From positions 1 through 11,616 of the forward strand of contig DDXM01000055.1 of NCBI GenBank assembly GCA_002347485.1: a stretch of DNA of 11,616 nt. Reading direction: 5' to 3'. The position numbers and the translations under genes are program-made. The stretch's first letter is position 1; every line of letters starts with the position of its first letter. Below are positions 5,547 through 11,616 of the stretch, one piece after another. The notes under the pieces were generated by a model that had not been told where the DNA came from, ran no database searches, and saw only the letters and a program-made list of their open reading frames with translations. Source of the stretch: Anaerolineaceae bacterium UBA2260. Its GTDB lineage: Bacteria; Chloroflexota; Anaerolineae; Anaerolineales; Anaerolineaceae.

Positions 5547-8500
5547 TCAGACCTGCTGTTCGGGCTGCCTGTGTTTTCTCGCCAGTGAAGCTTTCCAGCG
5601 GGTGACGCGATTGCCGCCGGAGTCTTTGGAGACATAGCTGGCGAAATCGGCTCGATCAAGGAGGTGCCCCAGGCTGTGCACTTCCTTATCCAGGCTGGCG
5701 ACGCCTACGCTGACCGAGAAGGGCAGGTTTCCGGCGTTGGTCGCGAACGGGGCGCGGATCACGTCCTGGCGCAACCTTTCGGCCACCACCAACGCGGCTT
5801 CAATACCAGTTTCGGGCAGCAGGATCATGAATTCGTCCCCGCCGTAGCGCGCGAGTATATCGGCTTTGCGAATGCTGGCGAGCGATATCTCGCTTAGGCG
5901 GATGAGCACCTGGTCGCCTACTGTGTGCCCAAAGGTATCATTGAGGCGTTTGAATCCATCGCAATCCAGCATGATGGCGGCAAGTTCGCGCTCGTAGCGT
6001 AATGAACTTGCAAATTCAGACTCGCCCAATTCGATCAGCTTGCGGCGGTTGTACAGCCCCGTCAGCGGGTCTGTAACCGCCAACTCCTGCACCTCGCGGA
6101 AGAGGCGTGCGTTTTCAATGGCAATCGCCGCGTTGGCGCCCAGCAGTTCGAGCAGTTCCACATCCGTATCGGTGTAGGCGTAGGGTTTGTAGCTTTGCGC
6201 TGATATCACCCCCACCAGCCGCGATCCGATCTTGAGCGGCACCACCAGCACGGATTGGGATATACCATCCTCTTCGGGATCGCCGATCAGCAGTGCGCCG
6301 GATTCGGTGATCATCTCGTTGTTGAAAGTGTTGTATAAAACGGAGCGTCCGGAATCCAGCACTTTGCCGAACAACCCCTGCCCGAGCGGGCGGCTGGTAA
6401 GGGGGACAGGCTCGCCGCGGTCCACCATGTATACGTCTTCGATCAACCCGGCTTTTTCATTCACCAGTGAGATACTGAAGAATTCCGTCTCCATTAACTC
6501 GGATGTGGCTTCATGGATGGCGGCATAGATCTGTTCGGAACGCAGGTTGGCGCTGATCACCTGACTCAATTTGTAAAGCGTCTCGAACCGGCTGGCGTTT
6601 TGCACGGCGCTCTCGTAGAGGCGGGCGTTCTCTAAGGTGATGGCGACCTGGTCAGCGAAGGCAGTCACCAACCGCTCGTGTTCGCTGGTGAACAGGTTGA
6701 CCGAGTGCCCATCCAGTGAAAGGATACCGATCGGTTGGTTTTGTATTTTTAGCGGCACCCCCAGCCAGGAACGGATAAGGTCGTTATTTTTCAGTACCTG
6801 GTTGAAATGTGGCACTTCGCTGGGAACGTTGCCGATGATCAGCGGTAAATTATCGAGGAAAACGCGCGCGCCGGGATTTTCGCGGTCTAAAGAGATTTCC
6901 ATACCGAGAACCGGCTCAATATCGTTAAACCCATGCCCGCCCACGACCTGAAGTTTGCCTTTTTTATACAGGAGCACCGACGCGCTGTCGTAAGGCACCA
7001 CATGGGATAGTTGTTCCAGGATCAGCCTGATGGTTTTCTCCTGCGTGAGCGAGGATACCACCACCGCGCCGGCTTTGCGGATGGTTTCGGCTTCTTCGGC
7101 GCGGCGCCTGGCTTCTTCGTAAAGGCGCGCGTTACGCAGTGCCACGGTTGCCTGTTGGGCGAAAAGGTTTCCCAGCCGCATTTCGTCTTCTGAAGGGGTG
7201 AAATCTCTGCGTGAAGACCCGATGCTAATTACACCCAGCAGTTCGTTCTGGGCGCCAAGCATGGGCACCGCCATCACAGAATGAAGGTCGTAATTTTCAT
7301 AGCTCTGCATTCTCCCGGACCACGTCGAGTAATCCGGGATGGCGATGGGTTTCCGCGTTCTGGCCACCTCTCCCATCAGACCCTCGCCCCTGAAAATCTT
7401 CAATCCAACGGTTTCAGGTTTCATGTTTTCCGAGGCGATCACGCGCAGCCAATCCTCCTCCGGGTCATACAATGCCAGTTCGCCAAACTCCGCGTTAAGC
7501 AGCGTGACGGCGCGTTTGAGCACCTCTTTCAACAGCACCTGCACATCCAGTTGAGCGCTGATGGCGGTGAGGGTGGCGCGCAGCCCATCGAGCTGCCGGA
7601 TGCGATCTTGCTCCTGGCTGAAAAGGGTGGCGTTGCGGATTGCCAAAGAAGCTTGGGTGGCAAAACTGGAGAGGAGCCGGGCATGCTCTTCGGTGTAAAA
7701 GCCGACCTCCTCTTTGTCCAGGCTGAAAATGACGGTGGCCTTTCCGTCAATGATGACCGGAACACCCAGCCAGCTGTGGTAATCAGCCGACACGGCGGTG
7801 GGGACGAATGTTTCATCCTTGTGTGTGTCGTTGAGGATCACCGGCATTTTGGACTGGAGCATATTTTTGAGAAAACCGGTGCTCTCGATGATAAAGCTAT
7901 GGTTTTTTACTTCTGCCAGATGCTTTGGCTTAGATAATTCATACCCGCGCGTGCGGGTGACGTGCGCGTAACCGTCTTTTAAAACGATCACGCTTGCCCC
8001 ATCGTAAGGGATCACGTGCGAAAGCTGGTCGAGGAGCAGATCATGCACTTCGTTGAGGTCGAGCGAGGTGGTGAGGGCGATGCCGATATCGCGGAAGGTC
8101 TCCGCCAGTTTGCGCTGGTCATATTCGCTCTTAAACAGGCGCACGCGGTCGATTGCTACCGCCAGGGAACCGCAGATGGTCTGAAGCAGGCGCTCCTTGT
8201 TTTCGTTGAGCGGGGTATGGGTTTCCTCGATGAAATTCAAAACCCCCAGCGGCTGCTTCGTCACGTAAAGCGGAAAAGCGCGGTGATTACGTTCACTGGT
8301 CAGCGTGCTGCAAGGGCAGCCACTAATCGCAACCGGGGTAGAGACGCCCTCATCCACCAGCTTTTCCAGGCAGAGCGGTGGGGTTCCGGTCTGGTTCTCG
8401 ATAACCAACATGTTGTTCTCACTCAGCGGGTGGTACTCGATGCGCAGATAATTATCCGGGGTTTTTCCCAGGATGAAGCACCAGATGCTATTGCTTTTGG

Positions 8501-10055
8501 TGACCTGGCGTACGGTTTCAATGACCGGAAGCACCGCGTTGCGCAGCGAGGTGGCCTGGTTCAGCGCTTCGGTCACGTTGCGCAGGATTGCCAGGTCATT
8601 CACGCGCGATTGCACATTCGCCAGCGCGTCGTTCACGAGGTCCTGGTTCTTTTTGCGCTCGCGGATATCCTGCAGGGTGACGAAATAATAAGCTTTTTCC
8701 GCACCACCAATGGGAATGATGTTGAGGTCGGTTGGGATGAGCTCGCCGTCGGAAATTTTTAAGAGCACTTCCTGTGTTGGCTGTGGTTTGCTGAGGTGGG
8801 CAGCCGTGATCGCTGGCAATGCTGGCGCGAGTTCCTGCAGCAAGCGGCCGTTCAACTCTTCGGGGGTGTAGCCGCTCAGACTGGCGAACTGCTGGTTGTA
8901 TTCCCTGATCCTGCCTTCTTCATCCAGCAGCAGGATGGCGTAATTGGCGTTTTGCAGGATCGCCCGGTAGCGCTCCTGGATATGCACCCGCTCTATTTCA
9001 TCCTGCTTGCGGCGGGTGATGTCGCGCAGCACAATAAGCGAACCGACGTTCTTCCGGTTATCCCCGATCAGTGGGGACATGCGCATATCGTATGTTCTCA
9101 CCTCGTCGCCCTCACCGATGTTGATCTCCTCGGAATGATCGATCTCCCATCCAGATGTGAGCTCAAAGTTGAGTTGATCTTTCAGGAGATTAGAGAATCT
9201 TTCACCGATATGCTCGTCGAGGGCAAGCTGTGGAATGGCGCGTGCGCTGCTGTTGTAATCGATGATCTCGCCATTGGCGTTCAATGTGATGACCGCGTCG
9301 CTGACCTGGCTGAGCAAGGTGCTGGCCGCCAGCGGGATCACCTCCAGCATACGCCCGCCGAGCAGGCTGTAAGCCAGGAACGTCAGCGCCATCAACAGCG
9401 CAATCAGCGTCAGGTTGACGTCGATGTTGTGCAACCATGCGGGCAGGGATAACACCGCCGCGGCGGCGATAATCGCTGATGCCAGCAGTAAACCGCCGAT
9501 CCGCGTGCGCGACCAGCGGGGAGCGCGCAGGTAAGCGTAGACGAGAACTGCCACCGAGATTAGCAGCAGAAGGATGGAATGACCGATCACGACCCAGTAC
9601 CAGGGTCCATGCCCAGCCGACCCCTGCTGGACGCCCGTACCCGTCGTGATACCCAGGGATTGGAACCGGTTGAAGAATTCTCTTCCTGCGATGACCACAG
9701 TTGTGAGAAGCGGCACCACATAAAGGAGCCAGCTGTATTTGCGCAAGCGGATAAGCCTGCCTGTGAAAACCAGGGTGAGCATCAGAAATACCGGCGCGAG
9801 GAAGCTCGCCGGTATATACTGGATATCATAAAGCAGCTGCTTGATCGAAAGGGGCTTGATCAGTAATTCCACAAGGTAGATGAGACCCCAGAGGGTTCCG
9901 ATCAACGATAGCACGAAAAGGTGATTGGCGCCGTTGATGCGGCGGTGGAACCACGCGAAACTGGCGATCACCAGCGTCAGCAAGATCGCCAGGATCGTGA
10001 TCACGATATTGGTGTAAGAATAATCGTACAGACCAGCCACTGCCGGTTGTCCCAA
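5547..10055 (-). CDS. 7TM / PAS / multi-GAF / GGDEF sensor protein, probable diguanylate cyclase
   Basis: This 1502-residue membrane sensor probably makes cyclic di-GMP from two GTP. Residues 12-235 hold seven hydrophobic helices resembling the 7TM domain found at the N-terminus of histidine kinases. PAS domains follow at about 245-350 and 360-468, the second ending with the typical LQDIRERKK. Then come about five GAF domains: 480-642, 645-813, 815-980, 985-1150 and 1155-1321. A GGDEF domain spans 1326-1486, with DPLTGLYNRRKL (1329-1340), an intact GGDEF (1405-1409) and an inhibitory-site RKAD (1396-1399) exactly five residues before it. No histidine kinase or EAL domain is present. Five of the six cysteines fall in the first GAF (526, 562, 580, 582, 628). 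The start is uncertain: an in-frame TAG lies just upstream, TTG at 10055 is the first possible start but its AAAGG is only one base away, and GTG at 10040 is an alternative. Confidence 0.9.
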   Translation of the reverse strand: MGQPAVAGLYDYSYTNIVITILAILLTLVIASFAWFHRRINGANHLFVLSLIGTLWGLIYLVELLIKPLSIKQLLYDIQYIPASFLAPVFLMLTLVFTGRLIRLRKYSWLLYVVPLLTTVVIAGREFFNRFQSLGITTGTGVQQGSAGHGPWYWVVIGHSILLLLISVAVLVYAYLRAPRWSRTRIGGLLLASAIIAAAAVLSLPAWLHNIDVNLTLIALLMALTFLAYSLLGGRMLEVIPLAASTLLSQVSDAVITLNANGEIIDYNSSARAIPQLALDEHIGERFSNLLKDQLNFELTSGWEIDHSEEINIGEGDEVRTYDMRMSPLIGDNRKNVGSLIVLRDITRRKQDEIERVHIQERYRAILQNANYAILLLDEEGRIREYNQQFASLSGYTPEELNGRLLQELAPALPAITAAHLSKPQPTQEVLLKISDGELIPTDLNIIPIGGAEKAYYFVTLQDIRERKKNQDLVNDALANVQSRVNDLAILRNVTEALNQATSLRNAVLPVIETVRQVTKSNSIWCFILGKTPDNYLRIEYHPLSENNMLVIENQTGTPPLCLEKLVDEGVSTPVAISGCPCSTLTSERNHRAFPLYVTKQPLGVLNFIEETHTPLNENKERLLQTICGSLAVAIDRVRLFKSEYDQRKLAETFRDIGIALTTSLDLNEVHDLLLDQLSHVIPYDGASVIVLKDGYAHVTRTRGYELSKPKHLAEVKNHSFIIESTGFLKNMLQSKMPVILNDTHKDETFVPTAVSADYHSWLGVPVIIDGKATVIFSLDKEEVGFYTEEHARLLSSFATQASLAIRNATLFSQEQDRIRQLDGLRATLTAISAQLDVQVLLKEVLKRAVTLLNAEFGELALYDPEEDWLRVIASENMKPETVGLKIFRGEGLMGEVARTRKPIAIPDYSTWSGRMQSYENYDLHSVMAVPMLGAQNELLGVISIGSSRRDFTPSEDEMRLGNLFAQQATVALRNARLYEEARRRAEEAETIRKAGAVVVSSLTQEKTIRLILEQLSHVVPYDSASVLLYKKGKLQVVGGHGFNDIEPVLGMEISLDRENPGARVFLDNLPLIIGNVPSEVPHFNQVLKNNDLIRSWLGVPLKIQNQPIGILSLDGHSVNLFTSEHERLVTAFADQVAITLENARLYESAVQNASRFETLYKLSQVISANLRSEQIYAAIHEATSELMETEFFSISLVNEKAGLIEDVYMVDRGEPVPLTSRPLGQGLFGKVLDSGRSVLYNTFNNEMITESGALLIGDPEEDGISQSVLVVPLKIGSRLVGVISAQSYKPYAYTDTDVELLELLGANAAIAIENARLFREVQELAVTDPLTGLYNRRKLIELGESEFASSLRYERELAAIMLDCDGFKRLNDTFGHTVGDQVLIRLSEISLASIRKADILARYGGDEFMILLPETGIEAALVVAERLRQDVIRAPFATNAGNLPFSVSVGVASLDKEVHSLGHLLDRADFASYVSKDSGGNRVTRWKASLARKHRQPEQQV

Positions 10056-10120
10056 ACCTTTCTAGACTGAAACGATCCTGATCAACCCCGGTGGAAAACC
10101 GTAGTTCTTCACTAAGGTAT

Positions 10121-10126
10121 ATTATA
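10121..10126 (-). promoter_or_regulatory. Candidate -10 box for the sensor gene
   Basis: A perfect TATAAT on the minus strand lies about 65 bases before the TTG start. No recognisable -35 hexamer is at 16-18 bases and there is no TG extension, so the call rests on the -10 alone in AT-rich DNA. It would give a 5' leader of nearly 60 bases. Confidence 0.35.
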
Positions 10127-10185
10127 AAATCCATTTGCACGCGCGAGGTCTTGTATTGGTAATTAAAAAGTAATTCTAAAGTGAC

Positions 10186-10208
10186 ACAAAAATCCCCCCC
10201 ATTTTTGT
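10186..10208. repeat. 8-bp inverted repeat around a seven-C tract
   Basis: ACAAAAAT (10186-10193) and ATTTTTGT (10201-10208) are exact inverted copies flanking seven C's. The element sits in the 211-base gap between the aldolase and sensor genes, directly next to the strong hairpin at 10213-10242. As RNA it could form an A/U stem with a homopolymeric loop (C on the plus strand, G on the minus). No known function is evident. It could be part of a compound transcription terminator. Confidence 0.6.
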
Positions 10209-10212
10209 TATT

Positions 10213-10242
10213 CCGGGTGTGCCACGCTGGCGGCACACCCGG
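10213..10242 (-). terminator. Strong hairpin after the aldolase gene
   Basis: A perfect 11-bp stem (CCGGGTGTGCC / GGCACACCCGG) with an 8-base loop begins about 25 bases past the aldolase stop. Its position suggests it marks the end of the aldolase transcript. On the minus strand it is followed by an A-rich stretch (AATAACAAAAAT) and a G-run, not a clean T-tract, so it may work with another factor or mainly protect the mRNA end. The plus-strand side has a weak TTTGTTG. Confidence 0.6.
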
Positions 10243-10266
10243 TTTGTTGCGACATGTTAAAGTATT

Positions 10267-11217
10267 TTAATGCTTCAAGAGCGAGCGAACAGCTTCGAGC
10301 TGCCCGGCGCTGCCGAGTTTACCGTTTTTGTGCGCGATGAACCTGGCGTACTCATCCATGAACACTTTGCCTATCGGGCGCAGGTCGAAATTCTCGGGGT
10401 GCTCGAGGAAGTACTCGCGGTGAACACGCGTCCACACCAGGCGGCCGTCGGTATCGATGTTGATTTTGGTCACGCCGAGTTCTGCGGCGCGTTTGAACTG
10501 GTCCGCGTCGACGCCCCTGGCACCCTTGAGGCTGCCGCCGGCTTTATTGATACGTTCCACCTCTTCCTGGGGCACCGAACTGGAGCCGTGCATCACCAGC
10601 GGGAAGCCGGGCAGGCGGCGTTGGATCTCAGCCAGCACGTCGAAGTGCAGGCTTTGCGAACCGCTGAACTTGAACGCGCCATGGCTGGTGCCGATGGCAA
10701 CCGCCAGAGAGTCGCAGCCGCTGCGCTCAACAAATTCGCGCGCTTGCGCAGGGTCGGTGAGCATGGCATTGGCTTCATCTACCTGCACGTGCTCCTCCAC
10801 GCCGCCCAGCTTGCCCAGCTCGGCTTCCACCACGATGCCCCGGGCGTGAGCGGCTTCCACCACGCGGCGGGTGATCTCGATGTTCTTCTCGAAGGGTTCG
10901 GCTGAGGCATCGATCATCACGGACGAGTAGAACCCGCTGTTGATGCAGTCGTAGCAGGTCTCTTCGTCGCCGTGGTCGAGGTGCACCGCGAAGATCGCCT
11001 GCGGGAATACCTGGTCGGCGGAACGGATGAGACCTTCGAGCATCAGCTTGTTGGAGTAGGAACGCGCGCCTTTGCTGATCTGGATGATGAACGGCGCTTC
11101 GCTGTCGAGGTTGCCGCGGAACAGCCCCATGGTCTGTTCGAGGTTGTTGATGTTATAAGCGCCGATGGCGTATTTACCATACGCGGCTTTGAATAATTCC
11201 TTCGTGGTTACGATCAT
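10267..11217 (-). CDS. fba: Class II fructose-bisphosphate aldolase (zinc-dependent)
   Basis: This 316-residue cytoplasmic enzyme cleaves fructose 1,6-bisphosphate into dihydroxyacetone phosphate and glyceraldehyde 3-phosphate, and runs the reverse reaction in gluconeogenesis. Class II features appear in order. The HLDHG motif (79-83) has D81 as likely catalytic acid/base and H82 as metal ligand. VEAELGKLGG (130-139) has the expected acidic ligand region, GTSHG (176-180) has H179, VMHGSSSVP (208-216) has H210, and the phosphate-site KINIDTDGR (251-259) follows. Length is typical. The ATG is preceded by AAGGAG with 7-base spacing, and an extended -10 promoter lies about 50 bases upstream, so it is probably its own unit. 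The protein resembles the short class IIB group. A close relative acting on tagatose bisphosphate or another ketose bisphosphate cannot be excluded from sequence alone. Confidence 0.95.
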   Translation of the reverse strand: MIVTTKELFKAAYGKYAIGAYNINNLEQTMGLFRGNLDSEAPFIIQISKGARSYSNKLMLEGLIRSADQVFPQAIFAVHLDHGDEETCYDCINSGFYSSVMIDASAEPFEKNIEITRRVVEAAHARGIVVEAELGKLGGVEEHVQVDEANAMLTDPAQAREFVERSGCDSLAVAIGTSHGAFKFSGSQSLHFDVLAEIQRRLPGFPLVMHGSSSVPQEEVERINKAGGSLKGARGVDADQFKRAAELGVTKINIDTDGRLVWTRVHREYFLEHPENFDLRPIGKVFMDEYARFIAHKNGKLGSAGQLEAVRSLLKH

Positions 11218-11264
11218 TTTATGCTCCTTAAGGGACTTCCGCGAGGGAAGAATTTACTGATGTA

Positions 11265-11273
11265 ATTATAGCA
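11265..11273 (-). promoter_or_regulatory. Extended -10 promoter of the aldolase gene
   Basis: On the minus strand TGCTATAAT combines a perfect TATAAT (11270-11265) with the TGn extension. No good -35 lies at 17 bases (a TTGAAA is 22 bases away), which fits an extended -10 promoter. Transcription would begin near 11258, leaving a leader of about 40 bases that contains the AAGGAG ribosome site. Confidence 0.65.
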
Positions 11274-11320
11274 CCGGGCAGCGTGCAGGACGTTTCAAGT
11301 CAGCCGTCAGCCGTTCTTAA

Positions 11321-11347
11321 AAGCGAAACACCCATGCTTTTCGCATG
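11321..11347 (-). terminator. Weak hairpin after the reductase gene
   Basis: On the minus strand CATGC-GAAAA-GCATG (11347-11333) can fold. It is followed shortly by GTTTCGCTTTTAAG, which can also pair in part with the GCGAAAA. It lies about 60 bases past the reductase stop, where a terminator would be expected. The stem is only 5 bp and the T run short, so this is a tentative call. Confidence 0.3.
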
Positions 11348-11403
11348 AGCGTTCCGGCGCGATAAAAGGAGGCGAGGGCAACAATGAATCTTATGCGTGT
11401 ACC

Positions 11404-11616
11404 TTAATTGGGGAGGACAAGTTTCCAAGCGGTCGCATAACCGAGGTTATGCTTGACCTGCAGCATGATGCCCAGCAAGCCCAGGCTTTCCAGCAGGCGC
11501 GCGTTTTTAATCGGTCCGACATCCACGGCGACCATACCCCCATCCGTGATGAGTTGAGAGAGAGTCTGTTTGGCGGTCTCGTCATCACCGGCAATGAACA
11601 CATCCAGCGGAGTACC
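11404..11616 (-). CDS. F420/NADP oxidoreductase family protein (COG2085-like), C-terminal part only
   Basis: Seventy residues plus a TAA stop are visible; the start lies beyond the right edge. The segment reads GTPLDVFIAGDDETAKQ, then a conserved VDVGPIKNARLLESL block, and ends LGYATAWKLVLPN. This pattern (an FIAGDD motif, then VDVGP with the aromatic/basic helix) is the C-terminal half of NADPH-dependent F420 reductase-like, predicted dinucleotide-binding proteins. Members transfer hydride between NADP(H) and coenzyme F420, or have unknown NADP-linked roles. The Rossmann GxGxxG that would bind the nucleotide is outside the window, so cofactor specificity cannot be judged. The in-frame GTG at 11601 is internal, since conserved sequence continues upstream of it. 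Confidence 0.8.
   Translation of the reverse strand, partial: GTPLDVFIAGDDETAKQTLSQLITDGGMVAVDVGPIKNARLLESLGLLGIMLQVKHNLGYATAWKLVLPN

Noticed and set aside
5330..5605. 91-codon plus-strand ORF in the intergenic region
   Set aside because: It begins within the terminator hairpin at a non-ATG codon, has no ribosome site and runs antisense into the sensor's C-terminus. The hydrophobic start is a by-product of T-rich sequence.
5547..10055. Hybrid histidine kinase interpretation of the sensor
   Set aside because: The 7TM-PAS-GAF front end suggested a kinase, but there is no HisKA phosphoacceptor box or HATPase N/G boxes. The C-terminus is a GGDEF domain.
11300..11314. Two tandem copies of a 7-base unit (CAGCCGT) upstream of the aldolase promoter
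   Set aside because: Only two short copies and no further unit nearby, so there is no basis to call it a repeat array or an operator.
11391..11603. Alternative 70-codon frame over the reductase fragment
   Set aside because: The neighbouring frame (stop at 11404) gives conserved FIAGDD and VDVGP motifs; this one is Ser/Arg/Trp-rich and is the shifted shadow.

Overview
All recognisable genes in this window lie on the minus strand, so they read from right to left. The coding DNA is visibly GC-rich. The genes are a complete-looking branched-chain amino acid ABC operon whose lipoprotein has an Ala/Pro/Thr-rich linker, a very large 7TM/PAS/GAF/GGDEF protein, a class II aldolase and a COG2085-type F420/NADP reductase. 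Together these suggest a free-living bacterium of the phylum Chloroflexota (Anaerolineae-like). That assignment is inference from gene style only; no rRNA or other phylogenetic marker is present.

Layout from right to left, in the direction of transcription. (1) 11616-11404 is the C-terminal end of a dinucleotide-binding reductase of the F420/NADP oxidoreductase family. (2) 11217-10267 is a class II fructose-bisphosphate aldolase with its own extended -10 promoter and a strong hairpin behind it. (3) 10055-5547 is a 1502-residue membrane sensor: seven TM helices, two PAS, about five GAF and a catalytically intact GGDEF domain, so probably a diguanylate cyclase. (4) 5546-5204 is an AT-rich intergenic leader with a candidate promoter, nested inverted repeats, an intrinsic-terminator-shaped hairpin and a possible 18-codon leader ORF. 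(5) 5203-1 is a liv-type operon in the order binding lipoprotein, LivH, LivM, LivG, LivF. Its last four genes overlap one another by 4, 11 and 8 bases, and LivF is cut by the window edge.

The liv genes would form one high-affinity importer: an extracytoplasmic lipoprotein captures substrate, LivH and LivM form the channel, and LivG and LivF hydrolyse ATP. The sensor just upstream points the same way but is separated by a terminator-like hairpin, so a functional link is only a possibility.

Most of the window is ordinary housekeeping and transport. The parts most worth a second look are the sensor (its domain stack and a cysteine cluster confined to one GAF domain), the structured leader of the liv operon, the extra N-terminal membrane domain of LivM and a nine-C tract at the start of livH. 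I found no CRISPR array, tRNA, rRNA, insertion sequence, toxin-antitoxin pair or phage gene.
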